This document shows positions 25,114-32,800 of a stretch of DNA of 64,000 nt, in pieces. The first letter of the stretch is position 1. Every line of letters starts with the position of its first letter. The notes beneath the pieces are model-generated. The model did not search any database. It saw only the letters and a program-made list of their open reading frames with translations, and was not told the DNA's origin. The DNA comes from JAWXBM01 sp034440115 (GTDB lineage: Bacteria > Pseudomonadota > Gammaproteobacteria > Xanthomonadales > SZUA-36), in assembly GCA_034440115.1 (NCBI GenBank), contig JAWXBM010000011.1, forward strand, positions 1-64,000, in the 5' to 3' direction. The position numbers and the translations under genes were made by a program.

Positions 25114-25165
25114 GTGAATAAGCCATGTGAATAAGCCAGGTGAATAAGCCAGGTGAAAAAGTCAT
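25114..25165. repeat. Four tandem 13-base repeats
   Basis: Units at 25114, 25127, 25140 and 25153 read GTGAATAAGCCAT, GTGAATAAGCCAG (twice) and GTGAAAAAGTCAT. They sit between the 6S RNA terminator and the fau start. On the minus strand they form the fau leader. The unit length is far too short for CRISPR. Confidence 0.85.
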
Positions 25166-25194
25166 GTAAAAACGCTGGTAGCGGACCAAATAAA

Positions 25195-25226
25195 AAGGGT
25201 GAATGGACAAATTCCCATTCACCCTT
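25195..25226 (-). terminator. Rho-independent terminator of 6S RNA
   Basis: On the minus strand AAGGGTGAATGG and CCATTCACCCTT form a perfect 12-base stem followed by a T run (A5 at 25192-25196 on the plus strand, partly in the stem). It is placed just after the 6S 3' end and before fau. Confidence 0.85.
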
Positions 25227-25233
25227 GTTGTTA

Positions 25234-25417
25234 GTGCCCTCCAGGGTGCCGCTGCAGGCCGGCGACCTTGAACCATCGGTTCAGGTGGGACAGTTAACCG
25301 GGCTTCAGGCTTTTCGCAAATTGCGAACATGCACAACGGCACTCAGTTTCACCGCCCCTAGGTCATGATTAAGGGACAAGGGCTTTTCGTCCCACTGGCA
25401 AACACCTCAGAGGGCTG
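25234..25417 (-). ncRNA. ssrS: 6S RNA
   Basis: On the minus strand the 5' end CCTCTGAGGTGTTTGCC and the 3' part with ACCTGAACCGATGGTTCAAG and GCCTGCAGCGGCACCCTGGAGG match the conserved ends and terminal stem of gammaproteobacterial 6S RNA. The ends pair (GCCCTC with GAGGGC). The size is about 184 nt. A TATACT -10 lies at 25423-25428, six to seven bases before the predicted 5' end. 6S RNA mimics an open promoter and sequesters sigma-70 RNA polymerase in stationary phase. The position between zapA and fau is the canonical one. Confidence 0.92.
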
Positions 25418-25422
25418 ACACG

Positions 25423-25428
25423 AGTATA
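25423..25428 (-). promoter_or_regulatory. -10 element of the 6S RNA promoter
   Basis: TATACT on the minus strand, correctly spaced for a start at about 25417. No strong -35 was seen. Confidence 0.6.
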
Positions 25429-25508
25429 GCAGCACTGCCCGCTAAGGGCGGGTTACTGTTCGGAAGCTGAGACGAAACGATTGGGCCGGTTGGCGTTGGA
25501 CTGAGTTT

Positions 25509-25805
25509 CTAACTGCTGAGTGCCTGTTCCAGCTCATCCGCCAACATCCGGATGCGGCTGTCGATCTGGTCTTCACGCACATTGGCGATGCGCTGCATCT
25601 TGAGCAACTCGTCGCTGAAGTTCAAAGCCGCTTGCAGCGCGATGCGCTCCAGCGACATGAGCCGGCCACTCTCGCGAATATCCTTCATGCGCTCGTCCAG
25701 CACACGGGCGGCTTCGATAAGGTCTTTGCGTTGATCTGCGGTACACGCGAATTGGTATTTCCGGTCTAGAATGGTGACGGAAACGGGTTCTGCTGCGACA
25801 CTCAT
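25509..25805 (-). CDS. zapA: Cell division protein ZapA
   Basis: The 98-residue protein (VSVTILDRKYQFACTADQ, then LIEAARVLDERMKDIRESG, ending in a coiled coil) is a ZapA, which bundles FtsZ at midcell. Its place directly upstream of 6S RNA and beside the TIGR02449 gene is conserved. The GNRMMVLAALN-type helix is represented here by LMSLERIALQAALNFSDELL. Confidence 0.93.
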   Translation of the reverse strand: MSVAAEPVSVTILDRKYQFACTADQRKDLIEAARVLDERMKDIRESGRLMSLERIALQAALNFSDELLKMQRIANVREDQIDSRIRMLADELEQALSS

Positions 25806-25864
25806 TATGATTCCTGTGGACTCAAGCCGATCTGGCTGGCCTGGTTGTTCATTTTGTTGGTTAT

Positions 25865-26086
25865 TCAGCTTTGCTCAAGCGCTTTCAGCCGGTTGATCAT
25901 GGCTTCAACCTTGCTGCGAGCTTCTTCATTCTTGGCAACGAGGCCGGCACGCTCGGCAACCAATAATTCCTGACGGGCCAGCAGCGAGTCATTTTCCTCG
26001 CGCATTTTGCGGCACTGTTCCAGCAATTGTCTTAATTGCTGTTCCAGGCGCTTGAGGTCTTTGCTGGTCTGTTCGAGTGATTCCAT
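25865..26086 (-). CDS. TIGR02449 family coiled-coil protein
   Basis: The 73-residue protein is a continuous coiled coil (LEQQLRQLLEQCRKMREEN, then LVAERAGLVAKNEEARSKVEAMI). This is the TIGR02449 family found just upstream of zapA in many gammaproteobacteria; it resembles ZapB in build. A division role is suggested by context only. Confidence 0.85.
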   Translation of the reverse strand: MESLEQTSKDLKRLEQQLRQLLEQCRKMREENDSLLARQELLVAERAGLVAKNEEARSKVEAMINRLKALEQS

Positions 26087-26241
26087 GGCTTCACACTATA
26101 TGTTGAGAGAGTAATATCGTCAATTACCCAGCGCTGTTACCCCAGCTCCTGTATCCAGCTCTTGTACCCAGCTCTTGTAATGATCCTTGCTGCGTTGGTG
26201 TATCCCGGGATGTTAACATTACGGTTTTTCGAAGGACTGTT

Positions 26242-26862
26242 ATGTCTGCAGACCCCATGCCCGATTTCCATCACGCCCTGCTGCTGAGCCGCGGTAACCT
26301 TGACGCTGCGGAACTGGCCGAATGTCATGGAGTGCTGTGTGGCCTGATTTGTCGCAATGGCGCCGTAACGCCCAAAGATTACCTGGCGCAGTTGGCCACA
26401 CTGCAATTGGTGGCTGAGCCAGAAAAGGCCTTGGCTGAAATATTTTCTGATGCTCATGAAAGCACCATCCAGCAACTGGCTGATATCGACATGGGTTTCA
26501 ACCTGTGGCTGCCGGATGACGATCAGCCCCTGAATGACCGAACCGATGCCCTGGCTCAATGGTGCACCGGTTTTCTGGCTGGAATTGGCTTGGGCGGTGA
26601 GTTGCCGACTTTGTCTGAAGAGGCCACCGAAGCGCTGGACGATATGCGTCACATAGCCCAGGCAGCCTATCCGCAGCTAGCCATCACCGATGCTGAACGC
26701 GACGAAATGCTTAAGTTTGAAGCAGAAGATGAAGAAACCCAGGATGAAGGCGAAGAAGTAGATGAGACCGCATTTATGGAAATAGTCGAGTACGTTCGGG
26801 TGGTAACCCTGATGCTGTGCGAAGAGATGCGAGGCCCAGGGGATGAGGACCGCATTCATTAA
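26242..26862 (+). CDS. ygfB: UPF0149 family protein YgfB
   Basis: The 206-residue helical protein has the UPF0149 landmarks (AAELAECHGVLCGLI, LPDDDQPLNDRTDALAQWC, FLAGIGLGG) and an acidic insert (EAEDEETQDEGEEVDE) before the final VEYVRVVTLMLCEEM. In Pseudomonas aeruginosa YgfB acts as a modulator of AmpDh3/ampDh expression; the general role elsewhere is unclear. It heads the ygfB-pepP-ubiH-ubiI cluster. Confidence 0.9.
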   Translation: MSADPMPDFHHALLLSRGNLDAAELAECHGVLCGLICRNGAVTPKDYLAQLATLQLVAEPEKALAEIFSDAHESTIQQLADIDMGFNLWLPDDDQPLNDRTDALAQWCTGFLAGIGLGGELPTLSEEATEALDDMRHIAQAAYPQLAITDAERDEMLKFEAEDEETQDEGEEVDETAFMEIVEYVRVVTLMLCEEMRGPGDEDRIH

Positions 26863-26931
26863 TTTGTTCGCTAAGCCATTCAAAAAGCTGTGCCCCGAAT
26901 TGTGCGCCAGGACCCGTAGCAGAGAACCCAC

Positions 26932-28239
26932 ATGATCAAACAACCAGAATTTGCCCGGCGGCGCACGCAGTTGATGCGCATGGCGGGAGAGGATTCAGTC
27001 ATCATCCTGTGTGCGTCACCGGAAAAGATTCGCAACAGTGATGTGCAGTATCCTTACCGCCAGAACAGCGATTTCCTCTACCTCTCTGGCTTTCACGAAC
27101 CGAATGCTGTTCTGTGCCTGTTTCCTGATGAGAAAACCCCCGCAAGCATCCTGTTTTGTCGCGAACGTGATCCCGAGCGGGAAATGTGGCATGGTCCGAT
27201 GACGGGCCTTAAAGGCGCGGTCAATCAGTTCGGCATGGATGAGGCTTTTGATATCGATGAGCTGGGCAAACGCTTGCCGAAACTGCTGCAGGACCGCGCC
27301 CGGATCTACTACGATCTGGGCCGCACTCCTCTGTTTGATCAGCGCCTGATTGGCTGGCTGAACGAACTTAAAGACAAGCCCAGGAAGACTTTCCACGCCC
27401 CGGAAGAAATCCACGCGCTGGATCACATGCTGCATGATCTGCGGTTGTACAAAAGCCGTGATGAAATTGCTGCCATGCGGCATTCAGCGGCAGTTGCGGT
27501 TGAAGCCCATGAGCGCGCCATGCGGGTATGTCGCCCCGGTATGAACGAAGCGGAAATCCATGCCGAGCTGCAGTATGTTTTTACCAAAAACCAGTGCGAA
27601 GCCTCCTACAACGCCATTGTGGGTGGTGGTGCCAATGCCTGCGTGCTGCACTACATCGCCAACAAGGACACGCTCAATGACGGCGATCTGCTGTTGATCG
27701 ATGCGGGCGCTGAGTACGCTGGTTATGCCTCTGACATTACCCGCACTTTTCCGGTCAATGGCAAGTTCACGCCCGAACAGAAAGACCTGTACGACGTAGT
27801 GCTGGAGGCGCAGATCGCCGCCATCGACAAGGCGCGGGCGGGCAACCACTGGCAGGACGTCCACGATGAAGCAGTGCGGGTCGCCACCCAGGGCATGATC
27901 GATCTGGGCATACTCAAGCTGAGTCTGGAAGAAGAGCTGGAGCAAGCGGGTTACAAACATTTCTATGTACACAACACCGGCCATTGGCTGGGCCTGGATG
28001 TGCATGATGTCGGTGATTACTCGGTTGATGGCGAATCGCGCTTGCTGGAGCCAGGTATGGTAATGACGGTGGAGCCGGGCATTTACATTCCGCCCAACGA
28101 CACCAGTGTGCGCAAGGTATTCCGCGGCATCGGCATTCGTATTGAAGACAACGTGGCGGTTACCAAGGGCGAACCGCTGGTATTGACAGCCGCATTGGCA
28201 AAAAGCACCGCCGCTATTGAAGCGCTGATGGCCGAATGA
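26932..28239 (+). CDS. pepP: Xaa-Pro aminopeptidase (aminopeptidase P II)
   Basis: Removes the N-terminal residue from peptides with proline in second position. The 435-residue protein has the creatinase-like N-domain and the pita-bread metallopeptidase domain with metal ligands in LLIDAGAEYAGYASDITR, HNTGHWLGLDVHD, EPGIYI and GIRIEDN. Length matches E. coli PepP (441). It overlaps ubiH by four bases (ATGA). Confidence 0.95.
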   Translation: MIKQPEFARRRTQLMRMAGEDSVIILCASPEKIRNSDVQYPYRQNSDFLYLSGFHEPNAVLCLFPDEKTPASILFCRERDPEREMWHGPMTGLKGAVNQFGMDEAFDIDELGKRLPKLLQDRARIYYDLGRTPLFDQRLIGWLNELKDKPRKTFHAPEEIHALDHMLHDLRLYKSRDEIAAMRHSAAVAVEAHERAMRVCRPGMNEAEIHAELQYVFTKNQCEASYNAIVGGGANACVLHYIANKDTLNDGDLLLIDAGAEYAGYASDITRTFPVNGKFTPEQKDLYDVVLEAQIAAIDKARAGNHWQDVHDEAVRVATQGMIDLGILKLSLEEELEQAGYKHFYVHNTGHWLGLDVHDVGDYSVDGESRLLEPGMVMTVEPGIYIPPNDTSVRKVFRGIGIRIEDNVAVTKGEPLVLTAALAKSTAAIEALMAE

Positions 28240-29507
28240 GTCCAGCTCCAGGCTCATCTGCTACGACATTTGATGTGGCCATCATCGGCGGCGGGCTGGT
28301 GGGTGCCAGCCTGGCCTGTGCATTGGCACCGCTGGGATTGAAGCTGTGTCTGTTGGAAGCGGTTACGCCGCGCGCCTCTGCTCAACCCAGCTATGACGAT
28401 CGCACGCTGGCCCTGAGCGCCAGTTCCTGCCGTATTCTGCAAGGCCTTGATCTGTGGGCCAAGCTGCAGCCTCATGCAACCGCCATACGCGAAATCCAGG
28501 TCAGCGAGATGAATCAACCCGGCAGCGTGCTGCTGGATCCGGCCGAGCTGGGGCTGGAGAGTTTCGGTTATGTGGTTGAAGCGCGCGAGTTTGGCCGGGC
28601 AGTATCGGAAAAACTGGATGAACTACGCCATTTCGTAGCGGGGCTCAACCTGATCTGCCCGGCGCAGGTCAAGTCGTTGAAAACCGCAGCTGATGGCGTA
28701 CAGATCACCTATTTAGCGGGCGATGCAGAGAAATCTCTGCATGCCCGTCTGGTGGTCGGCGCCGATGGCGCAGAATCGCTGGTACGCGCCGCCATGCAGG
28801 TAGAGGTTCAGCGCCACGACTATGGTCAGACCGCCATTATCTGCAACGTCACACCTGAACAACAACACCTTGGCCGGGCGTTCGAGAACTTCACGCCCAC
28901 CGGCCCATTTGCGTTGTTGCCGCATCGCGATGGCCACTGTGGGCTGGTCTGGTCGGTGGCCAGCGAGCAGGCCGAAGCATTGATGAACCTGGCTGATGCC
29001 GATTTCATGCAGCAGGCTGAGACCCGTTTTGGCAATAAGCTGGGGGCATGGCAGAAAATCGGCAAACGCTCGTCCTATCCTTTGAAGCTGGTACGGGCGA
29101 AAACCGACTGCAGGCCCCGCACCCTGATCCTGGGCAATGCAGCCCATGCCATACATCCCATAGCGGCCCAGGGTTTCAATCTGGGTTTGCGGGATGTGGC
29201 GGTGTTGGCCGAGGTTCTGGCCGAGGCCATCCATCGACTGGCAGATGATTTTGATCCAGGCGCTGAAAGCCTGCTGCGCGCCTACAGCACCTGGCGCGTG
29301 GATGACCAGGCCGAGACCATCGCTTATACCGATGGACTGGCACGGCTGTATGCCAATCCCACTGCTTTGGCCGGCGCTGCTCGTCGTCTTGGACTTATTG
29401 CCTACAGGCTGCTGCCGTCATTACGTCGTCGCCTGGCCATCAAGGCCATGGGTTTTCGTGGCCGTATACCCCGGCTGGCCCTGGGTGAGAGGCTGGGTGG
29501 GGCTTAG
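28236..29507 (+). CDS. ubiH: 2-octaprenyl-6-methoxyphenol hydroxylase UbiH
   Basis: FAD-dependent monooxygenase of ubiquinone synthesis. The 423-residue protein has the dinucleotide motif DVAIIGGGLVGASLACAL, the middle DG motif (VVGADGAESLVR) and the FAD ribose-binding GNAAHAIHPIAAQGFNLGL. It is translationally coupled to pepP and followed by a second, paralogous hydroxylase. The assignment to UbiH rather than UbiF/UbiI rests on gene order (pepP-ubiH-ubiI) and on the first position. Confidence 0.88.
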   Translation: MSPAPGSSATTFDVAIIGGGLVGASLACALAPLGLKLCLLEAVTPRASAQPSYDDRTLALSASSCRILQGLDLWAKLQPHATAIREIQVSEMNQPGSVLLDPAELGLESFGYVVEAREFGRAVSEKLDELRHFVAGLNLICPAQVKSLKTAADGVQITYLAGDAEKSLHARLVVGADGAESLVRAAMQVEVQRHDYGQTAIICNVTPEQQHLGRAFENFTPTGPFALLPHRDGHCGLVWSVASEQAEALMNLADADFMQQAETRFGNKLGAWQKIGKRSSYPLKLVRAKTDCRPRTLILGNAAHAIHPIAAQGFNLGLRDVAVLAEVLAEAIHRLADDFDPGAESLLRAYSTWRVDDQAETIAYTDGLARLYANPTALAGAARRLGLIAYRLLPSLRRRLAIKAMGFRGRIPRLALGERLGGA

Positions 29508-29510
29508 CGT

Positions 29511-30755
29511 TTGAAGCACACAGCGGACATTATTGTTGTCGGCGCCGGCATGGTCGGTGCAGCAACAGCCTGTATGCTGGCGCGGGCCGGATTTTCGGTG
29601 CAAGTTATCGAAAGTAAACAAGCGCAACAATTCTCAACAGATGAGCCCGTTGGTCTGCGGGTATCCGCCCTTTCTCCCGGTTCGCAGAACGTGCTGACTG
29701 CTGCCGGTGTATGGCAGCGCATCGCCGATCAACGGCATAGTGCTTACCGCCGCATGCGGGTTGAAGATGGTGATGAGAAAACCGTGCTGGATTTTAATGC
29801 GGGTGAATTTGCCCTGGAACGGTTGGGCAGCATTGTTGAAAACGACCTGGTGCAATACGCCCTTTGGCAACAGATGCAGAATCTGGCCAGCGTGGAACTG
29901 GTCTGCCCGGCAAGCGTGCGGCAGATCCACATTGAGGCCGGCACAGCGCAAGTGACCCTGGACGATGGTCGCAGCCTCAGTGCAGCCTTGTTGGTGGGTG
30001 CGGATGGCGCAACTTCGGCAGTGCGCAAGGCCATGGGGGTGGACCAGCAAGTCTGGACCTATGGCCAGCAAGGCATTGTCTGTGTGGTTAAGAGTTCTAT
30101 CGCTAACACAGGCCTGGCCTGGCAACGTTTTATGCCGGGTGGGCCTTTGGCCTTCCTGCCTTTGGCTGATGGATCTTCTTCGATTGTCTGGACGCGGCCG
30201 GATATTGAAGTAAACGAATTACTGACCCTGGACGATGCGGCTTTTCTGGCACGATTACAAAGTGCCATGGCTGAATCTGCGGGCGCAGAAAGCCTGTTCG
30301 GAAAACTGCAATCCTGCGGCCCCCGGGCCGCCTTTCCCTTGCGTATGGCTTTGAGTGATTCCTACGCAACGCAATGCGCTGTCCTGATAGGCGATGCCGC
30401 CCATGTCGTACATCCGCTGGCTGGGCAGGGGGTTAACCTGGGCTTTCTCGATGCCGCCGCCCTGGTGGAAACCCTGCTGGGCAACCGCAAGCAGGGCAAT
30501 CGACTTAATGATGAGCGCAGCCTGCAGGCCTATTCCCGCGCCCGCCGTTCGGAGACCGAGTTGATGGCACGGGGCATTCATGGCATTCGTAGCTTGTTCG
30601 CTATCCAGCCATTGTCGCCATTGCGGCGCCTGGGATTGGGTCTGCTGGCGCGGAGCTGGCATGGCAAAGAAGCCTTCATACGCCGCGCTGCTGGATTGAA
30701 TTCCAATGCTCCAGCGATTGCTCGAGGAGTGGAGCTGGGACAGTTAATGCGCTGA
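29511..30755 (+). CDS. ubiI: 2-octaprenylphenol hydroxylase UbiI (VisC)
   Basis: The paralogue of UbiH, acting at the C5 hydroxylation step of ubiquinone synthesis. The 414-residue protein has ADIIVVGAGMVGAATACML, VGADGATSAVRKAMG and IGDAAHVVHPLAGQGVNLGFLD. Translation probably begins at a TTG (29511) three bases after the ubiH stop; there is no better start before the FAD motif. The cluster order supports UbiI. Confidence 0.87.
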   Translation: MKHTADIIVVGAGMVGAATACMLARAGFSVQVIESKQAQQFSTDEPVGLRVSALSPGSQNVLTAAGVWQRIADQRHSAYRRMRVEDGDEKTVLDFNAGEFALERLGSIVENDLVQYALWQQMQNLASVELVCPASVRQIHIEAGTAQVTLDDGRSLSAALLVGADGATSAVRKAMGVDQQVWTYGQQGIVCVVKSSIANTGLAWQRFMPGGPLAFLPLADGSSSIVWTRPDIEVNELLTLDDAAFLARLQSAMAESAGAESLFGKLQSCGPRAAFPLRMALSDSYATQCAVLIGDAAHVVHPLAGQGVNLGFLDAAALVETLLGNRKQGNRLNDERSLQAYSRARRSETELMARGIHGIRSLFAIQPLSPLRRLGLGLLARSWHGKEAFIRRAAGLNSNAPAIARGVELGQLMR

Positions 30756-30828
30756 GGTGCTTATTCCTTTTTGGTGCGTGAATCTGCGCCATATGCTTTC
30801 TGGTTATATCCTGATAGAAAACACTTCG

Positions 30829-30857
30829 TTCACGGCTTGCACTGACAAACATATGCT
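30829..30857 (+). promoter_or_regulatory. Candidate promoter of cysJ
   Basis: TTCACG (30829-30834) and TATGCT (30852-30857) are 17 bases apart, four of six matches each, a weak promoter of the type that needs an activator such as CysB. The nine-base unit CATATGCTT around the -10 occurs again exactly 60 bases upstream (30790-30798). Confidence 0.4.
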
Positions 30858-30898
30858 TCTTGCCAATTCATTGAGAATGTTCAGCAAGAGGCATCAGC

Positions 30899-32785
30899 AT
30901 GTTCCAGGCACTACGTAGCGACAATTCGCCCTTCACCGAGCAGCAGATTGAGCAGCTCAAATCCAGCCTGGTCAGCCTGGATGCAGCACAGTCCGCTTGG
31001 CTGAGCGGTTATATTGCCGGCTGCCTTTCTTCTACTAACGAAGCCAATTTGCCCTCGGCAGCAGCTGCTGCCGAACCATCAGCCCAACAGAAATTCCACG
31101 TTTTCTACGCCTCCCAAACCGGCACCGGTGAAGCCATTGCCGCTGAACTGGCCAGTCAATTGCAGCAAGCAGGCTGGTCAGTCGAACTGCAATCCATGGG
31201 CAGTGTACGTCCAGCCCAACTGAAGAAACTACAGCACGTTGCTGTGGTAATCAGCACTCACGGTGAAGGTGATCCGCCGGACGATGCGATCGATTGGTTC
31301 GACTATCTGCAGAGTCCCCGGGCACCACGACTGGAATCACTGAACTTTACCGTATTGGCACTGGGCGATCGCAGCTACGAAAAATACTGCGAGGCCGGGC
31401 GGCAACTGGAAACCCTGTTGCTGGCAACCGGTGCCAAAATATATTCGGAGCGGGTGGAATGCGATCTGGATTACGCCAGCAATGCCGGGCAATGGTCAGG
31501 CCAGGTACTGGGCTATGCCCACAAGCAGCAACCCCAGCAGCAACCCCAGCAGCAACCCCAGCAACAAGCCCAACAGCAACCCCCACAAAAACCCCTTACC
31601 GATTCATTGGCCAAACGCGGAGCTGCGCAGCACCTTAGTGTGGTGCCCAGTATTGAGGAGTGGACTCGCGTCAAGCCCTTCAAAGCAACTCTGGAGCGGG
31701 TACAAAAAATCACCGCGCTCGAATCCGACAAGCACGTGTATCACCTGGAATTGTCACTGGCCGATTCCGGCATCGAATATCAACCGGGCGATTCATTGGG
31801 TGTATGGGCCAACAACAATCACGAAATTGTTACCGCTATCCTGACCCGGCTGAATATCGCCGCTGATGCTGAAATTGAAATCGATGGTCATGTACACAAC
31901 GCTCACGAGGTGTTGGTCCGCCACCGCGAAATCACCCGCCTGAGTGCCGACACCGTTCTGGCCTATGCCGCAGTGGCCGGGCAAAGCGAGTTGCAACAGC
32001 GTTTCGAGGCTTTGGAATCAGCCGCACGCCGCGACTTTATCGAACAGCGCCAGTTTATCGACCTGGTGGAAGAATACCCGCTGGCCGATGGCTCCGTTGT
32101 CTCGCTTGAAGAACTGGCTGATTTGTTACGGCCGCTGGCGTCGCGCTCTTATTCCATAGCCTCCAGCCGCGCGGAAGTGGATGAGGAAGTTCATCTGACC
32201 GTTGGCACCTTGTTCAGCAATGCCATCGGCACCGAGCGCAAGGGCGTTGCCAGTGCTTTTCTTAATCACCACCTGCAAGCGGGTGATGAGGTCGGTGTGT
32301 TCCTGGAGCCCAACCGGCGTTTCCGCTTACCGGAAAATCGCCAGACGCCCATCATTCTGATTGCAGCCGGTACCGGCATCGCGCCATATCGGGCTTTCCT
32401 GCAGCAACTGGCGCAGGAAGAGGCCAATACGCCGGTTTGGTTGATCTTTGGCAACCCGCATTTGCGCAGCGATTTCCTCTACCAGCGCGAATGGCTGGAA
32501 TGGCGTGAAAAAGGCTTGCTGCAGCACATCGATTGCGCCTTCTCGCGCGACCAGGACGAAAAGGTTTATGTACAACACATCGTTCGCCAGCAGGGCGAGC
32601 GCCTGAATCAGTGGTTACAGAGCGGCGCACAGATCTACCTCTGCGGCGGCCTGGCCATGGGCAAAGAAGTGGAACTGGCTGTGCAGGAAGTTCTGGCCGA
32701 ACAGCGCGGCCTGGATGCAGACGAGGCCAAAGAACAGCTGGCTGAACTGCGTCGCCAGGGCCGCATACTGAAGGATTTGTACTAA
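30899..32785 (+). CDS. cysJ: Sulfite reductase flavoprotein subunit (alpha)
   Basis: Passes electrons from NADPH through FAD and FMN to CysI for sulfite reduction to sulfide. The 628-residue protein has a flavodoxin domain (ASQTGTGEAIA, STHGEGDPPDD, ALGDRSYEKYCEAG), a linker, an FAD domain (RSYSIASS, GVASAFLN) and an NADPH domain (IAAGTGIAPYRAFLQQ, YLCGG, ending LKDLY). It is about 30 residues longer than E. coli CysJ, mostly because of a Gln/Pro repeat linker (residues 209-228). Followed by cysI after 15 bases. Confidence 0.95.
   Translation: MFQALRSDNSPFTEQQIEQLKSSLVSLDAAQSAWLSGYIAGCLSSTNEANLPSAAAAAEPSAQQKFHVFYASQTGTGEAIAAELASQLQQAGWSVELQSMGSVRPAQLKKLQHVAVVISTHGEGDPPDDAIDWFDYLQSPRAPRLESLNFTVLALGDRSYEKYCEAGRQLETLLLATGAKIYSERVECDLDYASNAGQWSGQVLGYAHKQQPQQQPQQQPQQQAQQQPPQKPLTDSLAKRGAAQHLSVVPSIEEWTRVKPFKATLERVQKITALESDKHVYHLELSLADSGIEYQPGDSLGVWANNNHEIVTAILTRLNIAADAEIEIDGHVHNAHEVLVRHREITRLSADTVLAYAAVAGQSELQQRFEALESAARRDFIEQRQFIDLVEEYPLADGSVVSLEELADLLRPLASRSYSIASSRAEVDEEVHLTVGTLFSNAIGTERKGVASAFLNHHLQAGDEVGVFLEPNRRFRLPENRQTPIILIAAGTGIAPYRAFLQQLAQEEANTPVWLIFGNPHLRSDFLYQREWLEWREKGLLQHIDCAFSRDQDEKVYVQHIVRQQGERLNQWLQSGAQIYLCGGLAMGKEVELAVQEVLAEQRGLDADEAKEQLAELRRQGRILKDLY
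31523..31582 (+). repeat. 12-base tandem repeat in the cysJ linker
   Basis: About five in-frame copies of CAGCAGCAACCC encode QQQP units in the linker between the FMN and FAD domains. Copy-number changes would lengthen or shorten the linker without frameshift. Confidence 0.9.
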
Positions 32786-32800
32786 TGAAGGCCACTACAA

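Noticed and set aside
25114..25165. CRISPR-like array
   Set aside because: The units are 13 bases, directly abutting and without spacers.
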